37,030 nucleotides of DNA from Buttiauxella warmboldiae. Lineage in GTDB: Bacteria > Pseudomonadota > Gammaproteobacteria > Enterobacterales > Enterobacteriaceae. The stretch spans positions 1 to 37,030 of the forward strand of contig NZ_RPOH01000059.1 of assembly GCF_003818135.1 (NCBI RefSeq), given 5' to 3'. The notes beneath the pieces are model-generated. The model worked only from the letters and a program-made list of their open reading frames with translations, searched no databases and was not told where the DNA came from. Position 1 is the stretch's first letter. Each line of letters opens with the position of its first letter. The position numbers and the translations under genes are program-made. Below, piece by piece: positions 1 through 10,420 of this stretch.

Positions 1-66
1 ACTTAAGTAAGTGATTCGGGATAAGCTCCCTGGCCGCCTACCTGCAACTCGAATGCTAAAGGGTAA
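1..66. repeat. Partial ERIC (enterobacterial repetitive intergenic consensus) element
   Basis: The segment resembles the second half of the roughly 127-bp ERIC/IRU palindrome. It has a central AAGTAAGTGA-type block at 5-14, followed by AAGCTCCCTGGCCGCC and then CCTGCAACTCGAAT at 42-55. The other half would lie left of the window. It sits just after the glnD stop codon, an intergenic position typical of ERIC. The match is from memory of the consensus, not an alignment. Confidence 0.72.
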
Positions 67-80
67 AATTAATAAGACGG

Positions 81-2753
81 TTATTTATCGTTTGGATTAA
101 GGGCCGCTGTCAACCGTTGCTGTACTTCCTGTTGCAACTCATCATTAAGAGCACGCCGGTCGGCGGTGGCTATTATAAATAAATCTTCTACTCGCTCACC
201 AATTGTCGTAATGCGCGCGCCATGAAGCGAGATACCCAGATCTGCAAACACTTCCCCGACGTGTGCCAGCAGGCCGGGCCGATCTAAAGCAATCAGCTCC
301 AGGAACGAGCGCCTGTCGGTATGGGTTGGCAGGAAATTGACCTCGGTATCGACGGTAAAGTGGCGCAGTTTGGCAGACTGGCGGCGCGGCTGCGGGGTTT
401 GCCAGCTTGCCTGGGTAATGGCCTGCTCAATGCTGTGGCGGATAAGATCGTGGCGGTCGGCAGAGAGCGGGCTGCCGTCCGGCTCCAGCACGATAAAGGT
501 ATCCATTGCCATGCCGTCGCGGGTGGTAAAGATTTGCGCGTCATGAACGCTGAGGTTACGCCTGTCCAGCTCTGCGCAAACCGCAGCAAACAGGTGCGGC
601 CTGTCCGGGCTCCAGATAAAAATCTCGGTGCCGCCGCGTGTGGCCTGCGGGCTAAGTAAGATCATCGGCTTGCTGAGGTCGTGTTTGAGCAAATGACGCG
701 CATGCCAGGCAATTTGATTTGGCGTGTGGCGGACAAAATAGTTTGCCCGGCAGCGGCGCCAGATATGATGCAGCGCTTCTTCATTGATGTTATCCATACG
801 CAGCAACGCCAGTGCCTGCAGCTGATGGTGGCGCACGCGTTCGCGCATATCCGGGCTGTTTTGCATCCCGCGGCGCAGCTGTTTTTCGGTGGCGAAGTAC
901 AGCTCGCGCAACAGGCTCTGTTTCCAGCTGTTCCACAGGGTTTCGTTGGTGGCGCAGATATCGGCCACCGTCAGGCAAACCAGGTAACGCAGGCGATTTT
1001 CGGTTTGCACTTCTTCGGCAAACTGTTTAATGACTTCCGGGTCCTGAATATCGCGGCGCTGTGCGGTGACCGACATCAGCAAATGCTGGCGTACCAGCCA
1101 TGCGACGAGCTGCGTTTCGCGGGAGTTCAGGCCGTGCAGTTCGGCAAATTTTAATACGTCCTGCGCGCCGAGTACCGAATGATCGCCACCGCGACCTTTA
1201 GCGATGTCGTGGAACAGGGCGGCAATCAGAATCAGTTCCGGGTGCGACAGGCGCGGCCAGAGATCGACGCACAAAGGGTGTTTCGGGCGCGTCTCTTCTT
1301 TGGCGAAACTTTCCAGTTTTTGCAGTACGCGAATGGTGTGTTCATCGACGGTGTAGGCATGGAACAGGTCAAACTGCATCTGGCCGACGATATGCGACCA
1401 CTGCGGCATGTAAGCCCAGAGCACGCTGTGGCGGTGCATAGGGAGTAACGCCCGACTCACGGCACCGGGGTGGCGCAGTATGGTGAGAAAGAGATCGCGC
1501 GCTTCGGGAATGTAGCACAGCGGCTGGGCCAGATGACGGCGAGCATGGCGCAAATGGCGCAGGGTGGTGGAGTAAATCCCGGTAATGTCGCGGTTACGCA
1601 CCATCATGTAAAACATGCGCAGAATCGCCTGCGGTTCGCGCATAAATAGCGTTTCGTCGCGCAGGTCAATCAAGGTGCCGCGCAGCTGGAAATCATCGTC
1701 GAGCGGACGGGGTTTTTCGTCGGCCGACAGCGCAAGAATTGCTTCGTCAAATAGCTGTAGCAGCATCTGGTTAAGTTCGCTGACGCGGCGGGTCACACGA
1801 TAGAAATCTTTCATCATCTGTTCAACCGGCTGGTTGCCTTCACCGTGGTAGTTCAGGCGTTGGGCGACGCTTAACTGGCGGTCGAACAGCAGACGGTTGT
1901 CGTAGCGATTCACTTCAAGGTGCAATGCGAAACGGATGCGCCACAGCAGGTGCTGACACTCATCAAGCTCGTTGCGCTCGGCTTCGGTCAAAAAGCCAAA
2001 GCCCACCATTTCCCTTAGCGAGGTGGCGCCAAAATGGCGGCGGGCGACCCATTGCAGCGTGTGAATATCGCGCAAGCCGCCCGGGCTGCTTTTGATATCC
2101 GGCTCAAGATTATAGCTGGTGCCGTGGTAGCGCTGGTGGCGCTCGCTCTGTTCATCAATTTTGGCGGCAAAGAATTTGGCCGACGGCCAGAAGCCATCGC
2201 TGAATATATATTTTTGCAGCTCAAGGAACAGGGCGACATCGCCAATCAACAAGCGCGACTCAATCAGGTTGGTGGCCACGGTTAAATCAGACAGGCCTTC
2301 GAGCAGGCACTCTTCCAGCGTGCGTACGCTGTGGCCCACTTCCAGCTTCACGTCCCACAGTAGCGTGAGCAGTTCGCCGATTTTTTGCGCCTGTTTTTCG
2401 CTTAGCCGCTTACGGCTGAGGATCAGCAAATCAATGTCAGACAAGGGGTGCAATTCACCGCGCCCGTAGCCGCCTACCGCGACCAGCGCGGTTTCAGCGC
2501 CGTCCCCGAAGCCGTAGCTGAGCCACAAGCGTTGCAGCAGCTGGTCGATAAATTCGGTGCGCGCATCGATCAGCTGTTCGGCAGAGATACCGTCGTCGAA
2601 TGCGGTTCCCAGCCATTGCTGGAAGAGATCGAGGCGGGTTTTGATCTCGCTGCAAGTCAGCGCTGAGTCTGGCCAGTTGACGGGGTATTCAGGTTGCCCG
2701 GAAATCTCAGGAAGCACAGCGGTTGCGTACTGCTCGGGTAAACTCGGTGTCAT
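81..2753 (-). CDS. glnD: Bifunctional uridylyltransferase/uridylyl-removing enzyme GlnD
   Basis: GlnD senses glutamine and uridylylates or de-uridylylates the PII proteins GlnB and GlnK, setting glutamine synthetase activity and Ntr transcription. The 890-residue protein has the nucleotidyltransferase signature [15 protein letters not shown] near residue 100, an HD-type hydrolase motif ([13 protein letters not shown]) in the middle, and two C-terminal ACT domains that bind glutamine. I chose the ATG at 2753 because it gives the family length (890 aa) and an N-terminus like E. coli (LPEQYA...). An upstream in-frame ATG at 2819 would read through the map terminator and add 22 unlikely residues. 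It lies 62 bp downstream of map on the same strand, separated by an intrinsic terminator, so it probably has its own promoter or depends on readthrough. Confidence 0.97.
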   Translation of the reverse strand: MTPSLPEQYATAVLPEISGQPEYPVNWPDSALTCSEIKTRLDLFQQWLGTAFDDGISAEQLIDARTEFIDQLLQRLWLSYGFGDGAETALVAVGGYGRGELHPLSDIDLLILSRKRLSEKQAQKIGELLTLLWDVKLEVGHSVRTLEECLLEGLSDLTVATNLIESRLLIGDVALFLELQKYIFSDGFWPSAKFFAAKIDEQSERHQRYHGTSYNLEPDIKSSPGGLRDIHTLQWVARRHFGATSLREMVGFGFLTEAERNELDECQHLLWRIRFALHLEVNRYDNRLLFDRQLSVAQRLNYHGEGNQPVEQMMKDFYRVTRRVSELNQMLLQLFDEAILALSADEKPRPLDDDFQLRGTLIDLRDETLFMREPQAILRMFYMMVRNRDITGIYSTTLRHLRHARRHLAQPLCYIPEARDLFLTILRHPGAVSRALLPMHRHSVLWAYMPQWSHIVGQMQFDLFHAYTVDEHTIRVLQKLESFAKEETRPKHPLCVDLWPRLSHPELILIAALFHDIAKGRGGDHSVLGAQDVLKFAELHGLNSRETQLVAWLVRQHLLMSVTAQRRDIQDPEVIKQFAEEVQTENRLRYLVCLTVADICATNETLWNSWKQSLLRELYFATEKQLRRGMQNSPDMRERVRHHQLQALALLRMDNINEEALHHIWRRCRANYFVRHTPNQIAWHARHLLKHDLSKPMILLSPQATRGGTEIFIWSPDRPHLFAAVCAELDRRNLSVHDAQIFTTRDGMAMDTFIVLEPDGSPLSADRHDLIRHSIEQAITQASWQTPQPRRQSAKLRHFTVDTEVNFLPTHTDRRSFLELIALDRPGLLAHVGEVFADLGISLHGARITTIGERVEDLFIIATADRRALNDELQQEVQQRLTAALNPNDK

Positions 2754-2765
2754 GTCGCCATCCAT

Positions 2766-2790
2766 AAAAAAAGCCGGCGCGGGCCGGCTT
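2766..2790 (-). terminator. Intrinsic terminator downstream of map
   Basis: An 8-bp perfect stem (2771-2778 with 2783-2790, AAGCCGGC-type) encloses a 4-nt loop. On the minus strand it is followed by a run of T (A run at 2766-2772 on plus). It lies between the map stop and the glnD start. Confidence 0.85.
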
Positions 2791-2815
2791 CGATTGCTGA
2801 CTTGCGCCAGGCGAA

Positions 2816-3610
2816 TCACTCGTTATGCGAAATCACATTCGGGATGGTGTCATCCTTACGCAACGTGAGAATTTCGCAGCCGTTATCTGTCACCACAATA
2901 GTATGCTCGTATTGTGCAGACAAGCTGCGATCTTTGGTTTTCACCGTCCAGCCGTCTTTCATGGTGCGAATGCGGTAATCACCCGCGTTGACCATAGGTT
3001 CAATGGTGAACGTCATGCCCGGCTGCAAAATGACGCCGCTGTCATCCGCGTCATAATGCAAAACCTGTGGCTCTTCATGGAATACGCGGCCAATACCGTG
3101 TCCGCAATATTCGCGCACTACAGAAAACCCTTCTGCTTCAACGAACTTCTGAATGGCTGCACCCAGAGTACGCAGGCGAATGCCGGGTTTGACCATGCGC
3201 AAGGATAAATAAAGGCTCTCCTGCGTCACGCGGCACAGGCGCTCACCGAGAATAGTCGGTTTGCCTACGATAAACATTTTTGAGGTGTCGCCGTGGTATT
3301 CATCCTTAATTACGGTGACGTCGATATTGACGATATCGCCATCTTTCAGGATCTTCGCGTCGTCTGGAATACCGTGACAAACCACTTCGTTAATAGAGAT
3401 GCACACGGATTTTGGGAAGCCGTGATAACCCAGGCAGGCAGAGATAGCCTGCTGCTGGTTAACGATGTAATCGTTACAAATACGGTCCAGTTCGCCGGTG
3501 CTGATGCCCGGTTGTACGTGGGGTTCAATCATTTCCAGAACTTCAGCGGCAAGTTTGCCCGCCACGCGCATTTTTTCGATTTCTTCAGGTGTTTTAATTG
3601 AGATAGCCAT
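2816..3610 (-). CDS. map: Type I methionine aminopeptidase
   Basis: Map removes the initiator methionine from nascent proteins co-translationally. The 264-aa length equals that of E. coli Map. All five metal ligands are at the expected positions (Asp97, Asp108, His171, Glu204, Glu235), together with the substrate-binding His79, so it should be active. It is transcribed divergently from rpsB, the usual enterobacterial arrangement. The gene ends with a TGA at 2816-2818 and is followed by a strong terminator. I could not pick a confident promoter for it in the shared 311-bp intergenic region. Confidence 0.98.
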   Translation of the reverse strand: MAISIKTPEEIEKMRVAGKLAAEVLEMIEPHVQPGISTGELDRICNDYIVNQQQAISACLGYHGFPKSVCISINEVVCHGIPDDAKILKDGDIVNIDVTVIKDEYHGDTSKMFIVGKPTILGERLCRVTQESLYLSLRMVKPGIRLRTLGAAIQKFVEAEGFSVVREYCGHGIGRVFHEEPQVLHYDADDSGVILQPGMTFTIEPMVNAGDYRIRTMKDGWTVKTKDRSLSAQYEHTIVVTDNGCEILTLRKDDTIPNVISHNE

Positions 3611-3726
3611 TAATTCTGTCCGCAGGTGTCGTCGTCATCGACAATAATTGAGCAGTGAGTCGGGCAATGGTATCAGGGCCCGGGATCGGTGCCAAATCGA
3701 GAATCAGTGTCCGCACTCTTTGCTAA

Positions 3727-4647
<921 letters not shown>

Positions 4648-4700
4648 TAAGGTTTGCTCGCATTGAGCCCTTATTAACCAGGTATTGAATAGTTTGGTTA

Positions 4701-4726
4701 GGGGGCCTGTCTCAGGCCCCCTTTTT
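4701..4726 (+). terminator. Intrinsic terminator or attenuator between rpsB and tsf
   Basis: A GC-rich 9-bp perfect stem (4701-4709 with 4713-4721) with a 3-nt loop is followed by five Ts and more T-rich sequence. As tsf has no obvious strong promoter of its own, it probably terminates only partly and sets the S2:EF-Ts ratio. Confidence 0.88.
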
Positions 4727-4799
4727 ATTTTGAGCCAGGGTTCGTCTGTTGCGTGGACCAGGGCTTATCTCTCGCTACGAGATAACCGAGGATTTTAGA

Positions 4800-5651
4800 A
4801 TGGCTGATATTACTGCTGCTCTGGTAAAAGAACTGCGTGAACGTACTGGCGCAGGCATGATGGATTGCAAAAAAGCGCTGACTGAAGCTAATGGCGACAT
4901 TGAGCTGGCAATCGAAAACATGCGTAAGTCTGGTGCGATCAAAGCGGCTAAGAAAGCAGGTAACGTTGCTGCTGATGGCGTGATCAAAACTAAGATCGCA
5001 GACGGCTACGCTGTGATTCTGGAAGTTAACTGCCAGACTGACTTCGTTGCTAAAGATGGTGGTTTCCAGGCATTTGCTGACAAAGTGCTGGACGCTGCTG
5101 CTGCTGGTAAAGTGACCGACGTCGAAGTGCTGAAAGCACAGTTTGAAGAAGAGCGTGTTGCGCTGGTTGCTAAAATCGGTGAGAACATCAACATTCGTCG
5201 CGTTGCAGTTCTGGAAGGCGACGTTCTGGGTAGCTACCTGCACGGTGCTCGCATCGGTGTTGTGGTGGCAGCAAAAGGCGCTGACGAAGAGCTGGTTAAG
5301 CAAATCGCTATGCACGTTGCTGCAAGCAAGCCAGAATTCGTTAAGCCAGAAGACGTGTCTGCTGAAGTGGTTGAGAAAGAGTACCAGGTTCAGCTGGATA
5401 TCGCTATGCAGTCTGGTAAGCCGAAAGAGATCGCTGAGAAAATGGTTGAAGGCCGCATGAAGAAATTCACCGGCGAAGTTTCTCTGACCGGTCAGCCTTT
5501 CGTTATCGACCCAAGCAAAACTGTTGCTCAGCTGCTCAAAGAGCACAATGCTGATGTTACAGGCTTCATCCGCTTTGAAGTGGGCGAAGGCATCCAGAAA
5601 GTTGAGACCGACTTCGCAGCAGAAGTTGCTGCAATGTCCAAACAGTCTTAA
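4800..5651 (+). CDS. tsf: Elongation factor Ts
   Basis: EF-Ts is the nucleotide exchange factor that releases GDP from EF-Tu. The ATG at 4800 gives 283 aa, the E. coli length, and the N-terminal [20 protein letters not shown] is characteristic. The TDFV motif (Thr80-Val83 counting Met1) that inserts into EF-Tu and displaces Mg2+ is intact. Codon choice is strongly optimised, like rpsB. An upstream in-frame ATG at 4749 lacks family support. It shares an operon with rpsB through the upstream attenuator and is closed by its own terminator. Confidence 0.99.
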   Translation: MADITAALVKELRERTGAGMMDCKKALTEANGDIELAIENMRKSGAIKAAKKAGNVAADGVIKTKIADGYAVILEVNCQTDFVAKDGGFQAFADKVLDAAAAGKVTDVEVLKAQFEEERVALVAKIGENINIRRVAVLEGDVLGSYLHGARIGVVVAAKGADEELVKQIAMHVAASKPEFVKPEDVSAEVVEKEYQVQLDIAMQSGKPKEIAEKMVEGRMKKFTGEVSLTGQPFVIDPSKTVAQLLKEHNADVTGFIRFEVGEGIQKVETDFAAEVAAMSKQS

Positions 5652-5656
5652 TTTTC

Positions 5657-5690
5657 TAAAGGGAGCCGCCAATTGGCGGTTCCTTTCTAT
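5657..5690 (+). terminator. Intrinsic terminator after tsf
   Basis: GGGAGCCGCC (5661-5670) pairs with GGCGGTTCCTTT (5675-5686) across an AATT loop, with one G-T pair, and runs into T-rich sequence. It separates rpsB-tsf from pyrH. Confidence 0.75.
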
Positions 5691-5794
5691 CTGGCTTTAA
5701 AAATTAGTCTGCTCAGATACAGAACAGGCTGATATGCGACACCCGTCGCCTGAATTTACCCTCCCCATTCGTTGACTGTTCCCAGGAAAGAATC

Positions 5795-6520
5795 ATGGCT
5801 ACCAATGCAAAACCTGTCTACAAACGCATTCTGCTCAAGCTAAGCGGCGAAGCTCTGCAAGGTACCGAAGGCTTCGGTATTGATGCGAGCATCCTTGATC
5901 GTATGGCTCAGGAAATTAAAGAGCTGGTTGAATTGGGCATTCAGGTCGGGGTGGTGATTGGTGGTGGCAACTTATTCCGTGGCGCAGGCCTGGCAAAAGC
6001 CGGCATGAACCGCGTTGTGGGCGACCACATGGGCATGTTGGCCACCGTGATGAACGGCCTGGCAATGCGTGATGCGCTTCATCGCGCCTATGTGAACGCC
6101 CGCCTGATGTCCGCTATTCCATTGAATGGCGTGTGTGATAACTACAGCTGGGCAGAAGCTATCAGCCTGCTGCGTAATAACCGCGTAGTTATCCTGGCGG
6201 CCGGTACCGGCAACCCGTTCTTTACCACGGACTCTGCTGCATGTTTGCGCGGCATTGAGATTGAAGCTGACGTGGTGCTGAAAGCGACGAAAGTTGATGG
6301 CGTGTTTACTGCGGATCCGGTTCAGGATCCTACCGCCACGCTTTGTGAGCAATTGACCTATACCGAAGTGCTGGAAAAAGAGCTGAAAGTGATGGATTTG
6401 GCGGCGTTTACCCTCGCCCGCGATCACAAAATACCGATTCGTGTTTTCAACATGAATAAACCAGGTGCGCTTCGCCGTGTGGTAATGGGCGAAAAAGAAG
6501 GCACATTGATCACTGAATAA
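5795..6520 (+). CDS. pyrH: Uridylate kinase (UMP kinase)
   Basis: PyrH phosphorylates UMP to UDP, an essential step of pyrimidine nucleotide synthesis, and is allosterically controlled by GTP and UTP. The protein is 241 aa, as in E. coli, and belongs to the amino-acid-kinase fold. Visible motifs are KLSGEAL near residue 15, the glycine-rich GGGNLFRG near residue 55, and the [11 protein letters not shown]...[13 protein letters not shown] nucleotide-binding region. It lies 143 bp after tsf behind a terminator, so it likely has its own promoter, which I could not place with confidence. It neighbours frr, as in other enterobacteria. Confidence 0.99.
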   Translation: MATNAKPVYKRILLKLSGEALQGTEGFGIDASILDRMAQEIKELVELGIQVGVVIGGGNLFRGAGLAKAGMNRVVGDHMGMLATVMNGLAMRDALHRAYVNARLMSAIPLNGVCDNYSWAEAISLLRNNRVVILAAGTGNPFFTTDSAACLRGIEIEADVVLKATKVDGVFTADPVQDPTATLCEQLTYTEVLEKELKVMDLAAFTLARDHKIPIRVFNMNKPGALRRVVMGEKEGTLITE

Positions 6521-6692
6521 TTTCAGTCGCTGCGGAATCAGGGTAAGATTCGGATTCAACGACTCAGCACCATTTGAGTAACAGGCGGCCCCAGCGGGCG
6601 CCATGAATAAACAGGGCTATACTTAGCTCGCAGCGTCACCGTCGCCGCGCAAAGTGTGGTCTGGCCTAAACCAGTTTTCAAGGATTCGTAAC

Positions 6693-7250
6693 GTGATTAG
6701 CGATATCAGAAAAGATGCCGAAGTGCGTATGGAAAAATGCGTAGAAGCATTCAAAAATCAAATCAGTAAAATCCGTACCGGCCGCGCCTCCCCATCCTTG
6801 CTTGATGGGATCATTGTGGAATATTACGGTACTCCGACTCCGCTGCGTCAGCTGGCAAGCGTCACGGTTGAAGACTCACGCACGCTGAAAATCAACGTGT
6901 TTGATCGCTCTTTGAGCCAGGCCGTGGAGAAAGCGATCATGACTTCCGATCTGGGTCTGAACCCAAGCTCTGCCGGTAGCGACATTCGCGTTCCCCTGCC
7001 AGCGCTGACGGAAGAGCGTCGTAAAGACCTGATCAAAATTGTACGTGGCGAAGCTGAAGGCGCACGCGTGGCGGTGCGTAACGTGCGCCGTGATGCTAAC
7101 GACAAAGTTAAAGCGCTGCTGAAAGATAAAGAGATCGGTGAAGATGACGATCGTCGTTCCCAGGACGACGTTCAGAAAATGACTGATGCTGCTATCAAAA
7201 AAGTAGACGCGGCTCTGGCTGAGAAAGAAGCTGAGCTGATGCAGTTCTAA
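6693..7250 (+). CDS. frr: Ribosome recycling factor
   Basis: RRF works with EF-G to split post-termination ribosomes. A GTG start at 6693 gives 185 aa beginning [16 protein letters not shown], matching the E. coli protein, which also starts with GTG. An in-frame ATG at 6654 would add 13 unrelated residues. The two long helical arms of the family (for example [15 protein letters not shown], and the basic RKDLIK...[12 protein letters not shown] region) are intact. The 172-bp gap after pyrH has a TATACT at 6617-6622 but no convincing -35. Confidence 0.98.
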   Translation: MISDIRKDAEVRMEKCVEAFKNQISKIRTGRASPSLLDGIIVEYYGTPTPLRQLASVTVEDSRTLKINVFDRSLSQAVEKAIMTSDLGLNPSSAGSDIRVPLPALTEERRKDLIKIVRGEAEGARVAVRNVRRDANDKVKALLKDKEIGEDDDRRSQDDVQKMTDAAIKKVDAALAEKEAELMQF

Positions 7251-7270
7251 TCCGTTGAGATAACGGATCA

Positions 7271-7328
7271 AACGCCGTATACAAGCAGGGCTTAAACGCC
7301 CGGGCATTGTTTACGGCGTTTTGTTTTT
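7271..7328 (+). terminator. Intrinsic terminator after frr
   Basis: AACGCCGTA (7271-7279) pairs with TACGGCGTT (7312-7320), continued by TTGTTTTT. The long internal segment (7280-7311) contains a smaller GGGC...GCCC helix. It closes the translation block before dxr. Confidence 0.78.
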
Positions 7329-7407
7329 AGCTCGCAGGTGTCGGTAAGGTCTTCCTGTCGCGACACACTTTTATCTGATTGTTGAAACTAAAATTCCAGA
7401 GCGCCTC

Positions 7408-8607
7408 ATGAAGCAACTGACCATTCTTGGCTCAACCGGATCTATCGGTACCAGCACCCTTAGCGTTGTTCGTCATAATCCTGAAAAATTTGCCGTTACC
7501 GCTCTGGTTGCCGGGAAAAATGTCAGGCGCATGGCTGAACAGTGCCTGGAGTTTAAGCCACGCTGGGCGGTGATGGATGATGAAGCCTCTGCCCGTGAGC
7601 TACGCCATCTGCTGCAAGCGCAGGGGAGTGCGACCGAGGTGCTGGCGGGGCAGCAGGCGGCATGCGAAATGGCCGCGCTGGATGAAGTGAATCAGGTGAT
7701 GGCTGCCATTGTGGGGGCCGCAGGGCTACTCCCTACGCTTGCAGCGATTGCCGCAGGCAAGCAAGTGTTACTGGCAAATAAAGAGTCACTGGTGACCTGT
7801 GGGCGTCTGTTTATGGATGCGGTACAGCGCAGTCACGCCCAGCTTCTGCCTATCGACAGTGAACACAACGCCATTTTTCAGAGTTTGCCGGAAACAATTC
7901 AGCGCAGCCTCGGGTACGCTGACCTTGAGAGTAACGGCGTTGCGTCGATTATTCTTACCGGATCGGGTGGCCCGTTCCGTGAGACGCTTTTGAGCGAACT
8001 TGCGGGGATGACGCCGGAGCAGGCCTGTCGCCATCCGAACTGGTCGATGGGGCGTAAAATCTCCGTCGACTCGGCCACCATGATGAACAAAGGTCTCGAA
8101 TACATTGAAGCCCGCTGGCTATTCAATGCAGATGCTAAACAAATGGAAGTGCTGATCCATCCGCAGTCGGTTATCCACTCGATGGTGCGCTATCGTGATG
8201 GCAGCGTGCTGGCGCAGCTAGGCGCGCCAGATATGCGTACCCCAATCGCCCACGCGATGGCATTCCCGCAGCGTGTGCGGTCAGGTGTTGAGCCGCTCGA
8301 TTTTTGTAAGATTGGGACTTTCACCTTTATGGAGCCGGACTATCAGCGCTATCCTTGCCTGAAGCTGGCAATGGAAGCCTTTGAGCAAGGGCAGGCGGCC
8401 ACCACGGTGCTCAATGCGGCAAATGAAGTTGTGGTTGAGGCTTTCTTACAACAGCAGCTGCGTTTTACCGACATTGCTTCTTTAAACCACGCGGTCCTCG
8501 ATAGCGTTGCGCTGACGGAGCCTGAGAGCGTGGAGGAAGTGATAGCCGTTGATGCAAAAGCGCGCGAGGTCGCGCGAAATTTGGTGACGCGCGTCGCTTC
8601 CCGATGA
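7408..8607 (+). CDS. dxr: 1-deoxy-D-xylulose 5-phosphate reductoisomerase
   Basis: Dxr converts DXP to 2-C-methyl-D-erythritol 4-phosphate with NADPH, the committed step of the MEP isoprenoid pathway and the target of fosmidomycin. The 399-aa protein is one residue longer than E. coli Dxr. It has the NADPH-binding GSTGSIG motif at residues 8-14 and the metal ligands Asp150, Glu152 and Glu231 at canonical positions. The flexible-loop region ([24 protein letters not shown]) is intact. It opens the envelope-biogenesis block; ispU, which uses isoprenoid precursors, follows after 185 bp containing a promoter and a terminator. Confidence 0.99.
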   Translation: MKQLTILGSTGSIGTSTLSVVRHNPEKFAVTALVAGKNVRRMAEQCLEFKPRWAVMDDEASARELRHLLQAQGSATEVLAGQQAACEMAALDEVNQVMAAIVGAAGLLPTLAAIAAGKQVLLANKESLVTCGRLFMDAVQRSHAQLLPIDSEHNAIFQSLPETIQRSLGYADLESNGVASIILTGSGGPFRETLLSELAGMTPEQACRHPNWSMGRKISVDSATMMNKGLEYIEARWLFNADAKQMEVLIHPQSVIHSMVRYRDGSVLAQLGAPDMRTPIAHAMAFPQRVRSGVEPLDFCKIGTFTFMEPDYQRYPCLKLAMEAFEQGQAATTVLNAANEVVVEAFLQQQLRFTDIASLNHAVLDSVALTEPESVEEVIAVDAKAREVARNLVTRVASR

Positions 8608-8634
8608 TTATTCATTCGGCTGATGTGCCTCTAT

Positions 8635-8663
8635 TTGTTAGCTCTGTGCTTCAGTGATATAGT
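8635..8663 (+). promoter_or_regulatory. Predicted sigma-70 promoter between dxr and ispU
   Basis: TTGTTA (8635-8640), exactly 17 bp of spacer, and TATAGT (8658-8663) make a good sigma-70 promoter, with a start expected near 8671. It is followed about 36 nt later by an intrinsic terminator, so it may drive a short RNA or an attenuated ispU transcript. Confidence 0.65.
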
Positions 8664-8670
8664 CTGCGCC

Positions 8671-8732
8671 ATCTTTCGGTCAGAAATTGCTGGCTGAATG
8701 GTTGGTAAGCCGTGTTATAGCACGGCTTTTTT
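8671..8732 (+). ncRNA. Candidate short leader RNA/sRNA upstream of ispU
   Basis: This is the approximately 62-nt transcript implied by the promoter at 8635-8663 and the terminator at 8707-8732. No ribosome-binding site or convincing peptide is seen in it. It may be a stand-alone small RNA, an attenuator leader for ispU-cdsA-rseP, or simply the 3' end of dxr mRNA. It is a prediction only. Confidence 0.3.
8707..8732 (+). terminator. Intrinsic terminator between dxr and ispU
   Basis: AAGCCGTG (8707-8714) pairs perfectly with CACGGCTT (8721-8728) across a 6-nt loop and is followed by further Ts to 8732. It would end dxr transcription and any transcript from the promoter at 8635. Confidence 0.85.
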
Positions 8733-8792
8733 ATGGAAAGCTGAAATCATTCTGAGTACCGCTTAATCCTTATCTGGGAATCATTACGCGTT

Positions 8793-9533
8793 ATGTTGTC
8801 TGCAAATGAAACACAATCTGAACATGGCGCGCGTCATGTTGCCATTATTATGGATGGCAACGGGCGCTGGGCAAAACGACAAGGGAAGATGAGGGTTTCC
8901 GGCCATAAGGCGGGAGCGAAATCTGTTCGCCGGGCGGTGAGTTTTGCGGCAAATAATGGTATTGATGCGCTGACGCTCTATGCTTTCAGTAGTGAAAACT
9001 GGAATCGTCCGGCGCAGGAAGTTAGCGCATTAATGGAGCTGTTTGTGTGGGCTTTAGACAGTGAAGTCAAAAACCTGCACCGTCACAATGTCCGTTTGCG
9101 TATTATCGGCGATACCAGTCGATTTCATGTTCGCCTGCAGGAACGAATCAAAAAAGCCGAAGCCTTAACCCGTGCCAATACCGGTTTGACGCTCAACATC
9201 GCCGCGAATTATGGCGGTCGTTGGGATATTATCCAGGGGGTTCGGCGTCTTGCCGAACAGGTACAGGAAGGCTTACTGCGACCAGACCAGATTGATGAAG
9301 AGATGCTAAGTCAGCAAATCTGCATGAATGAACTGGCTCCCGTAGATTTAGTAATTAGGACAGGGGGAGAACATCGTATCAGTAACTTTCTGATTTGGCA
9401 GATTGCCTACGCAGAACTTTATTTCACCGATGTTCTTTGGCCTGATTTCGATGAACAAGACTTTGAAGGTGCACTCCATGCTTTTGCAAATCGAGAGCGT
9501 CGTTTCGGCGGCACGGCACCTGGTAGTGAGTAA
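8793..9533 (+). CDS. ispU: Undecaprenyl diphosphate synthase (ditrans,polycis)
   Basis: IspU (UppS) adds eight isopentenyl units to farnesyl diphosphate to make C55-PP, the lipid carrier for peptidoglycan and O-antigen. The HVAIIMDGNGRWAK motif holds the catalytic Mg2+-binding aspartate (Asp21 here, Asp26 in E. coli), and the conserved RTGGEHRISNFL and ELYFTDVLWPDF segments are present. At 246 aa it is seven residues shorter than E. coli, with differences at the extreme N- and C-termini. The ATG at 8793 lacks a strong Shine-Dalgarno sequence. cdsA follows after 18 bp, so the two are probably co-transcribed. Confidence 0.98.
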   Translation: MLSANETQSEHGARHVAIIMDGNGRWAKRQGKMRVSGHKAGAKSVRRAVSFAANNGIDALTLYAFSSENWNRPAQEVSALMELFVWALDSEVKNLHRHNVRLRIIGDTSRFHVRLQERIKKAEALTRANTGLTLNIAANYGGRWDIIQGVRRLAEQVQEGLLRPDQIDEEMLSQQICMNELAPVDLVIRTGGEHRISNFLIWQIAYAELYFTDVLWPDFDEQDFEGALHAFANRERRFGGTAPGSE

Positions 9534-9551
9534 GCCTGTTGGGGGTCACTT

Positions 9552-10409
9552 TTGCTGAAGTATCGCCTGCTTTCTGCGTTTATTTTAATCCCGGTGGTGA
9601 TTGCCGCGCTGTTCTGGCTACCACCTCCAGGCTTTGCTATTACGACCCTTGTGGTTTGTATGCTGGCAGCCTGGGAATGGGGACAACTGGCCGGTTTTAA
9701 AGCACGTTCGCAACGTGTCTGGCTTGCGGTGCTGTGTGGTCTGCTGCTGGCGTTGATGCTTTATGCATTACCAGAATACCAGCGCACGGTGCATATCCCG
9801 CTCGTTGAGATATCACTATGGGCATCCCTTGCCTGGTGGTTTGCCGCGCTGTTACTGGTGCTGTTCTATCCGAGGTCGGCATCTTTCTGGCGTGATTCAA
9901 AAGCGTTGCGTCTGTTGTTTGGCGTATTAACGATTGTGCCGTTTTTCTGGGGCATGATTGTGCTGCGTAACTGGCATTATGATATCAACCATTACACCGG
10001 TTCAATCTGGCTGTTATACGTGATGGTTCTGGTGTGGGGGGCTGACTCCGGCGCCTATATGTTTGGTAAAATGTTTGGCAAACATAAGCTCGCGCCGAAG
10101 GTCTCTCCGGGTAAAACCTGGCAGGGTTTTTTTGGCGGCTTGTTCACTTCTGCGGTAATCTCGCTGCTGTTTGGCATGTGGGCGAATCTCGAGGTGGCGC
10201 CGGTTATCCTGTTAACCTGCTCGGTCATTGCCGCCCTGGCTTCGGTGCTGGGGGATTTAACCGAAAGTATGTTTAAACGTGAAGCAGGGATTAAAGATAG
10301 CGGTCACCTGATCCCCGGTCACGGTGGTATCCTTGACCGCATAGATAGCCTCACAGCAGCAGTACCGGTCTTTGCCTGTCTGTTATTGCTGGTATTCAGG
10401 ACGATTTAA
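9552..10409 (+). CDS. cdsA: Phosphatidate cytidylyltransferase (CDP-diacylglycerol synthase)
   Basis: CdsA makes CDP-diacylglycerol from phosphatidic acid and CTP, the branch-point precursor of all phospholipids. The 285-aa polytopic inner membrane protein has several hydrophobic helices and the C-terminal family signature around [20 protein letters not shown] and LDRIDS. It starts with TTG at 9552 ([13 protein letters not shown]...); the E. coli gene also uses TTG and has the same length. A weak GGGGGT lies upstream as the only ribosome-binding sequence. It is 11 bp from rseP. Confidence 0.98.
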   Translation: MLKYRLLSAFILIPVVIAALFWLPPPGFAITTLVVCMLAAWEWGQLAGFKARSQRVWLAVLCGLLLALMLYALPEYQRTVHIPLVEISLWASLAWWFAALLLVLFYPRSASFWRDSKALRLLFGVLTIVPFFWGMIVLRNWHYDINHYTGSIWLLYVMVLVWGADSGAYMFGKMFGKHKLAPKVSPGKTWQGFFGGLFTSAVISLLFGMWANLEVAPVILLTCSVIAALASVLGDLTESMFKREAGIKDSGHLIPGHGGILDRIDSLTAAVPVFACLLLLVFRTI

Positions 10410-10420
10410 CGGAAGGTTAT

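Noticed and set aside
4725-5672. 315-codon open frame on the minus strand opposite tsf.
   Set aside because: It arises from the strongly biased codon use of tsf; the product resembles no protein I recognise.
6585-6604. GC-rich hairpin between pyrH and frr as a terminator.
   Set aside because: The stem is interrupted and no T run follows on either strand.
8698-8766. 22-codon reading frame (ATG at 8698) spanning the terminator upstream of ispU, as a possible leader peptide.
   Set aside because: It has no ribosome-binding site and no control codons of the expected kind, and its codons run through the terminator hairpin.
9411-9450. GAACTT-containing stretch in ispU as a second sigma-E promoter.
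   Set aside because: No TCnAA -10 at 15-17 bp spacing.
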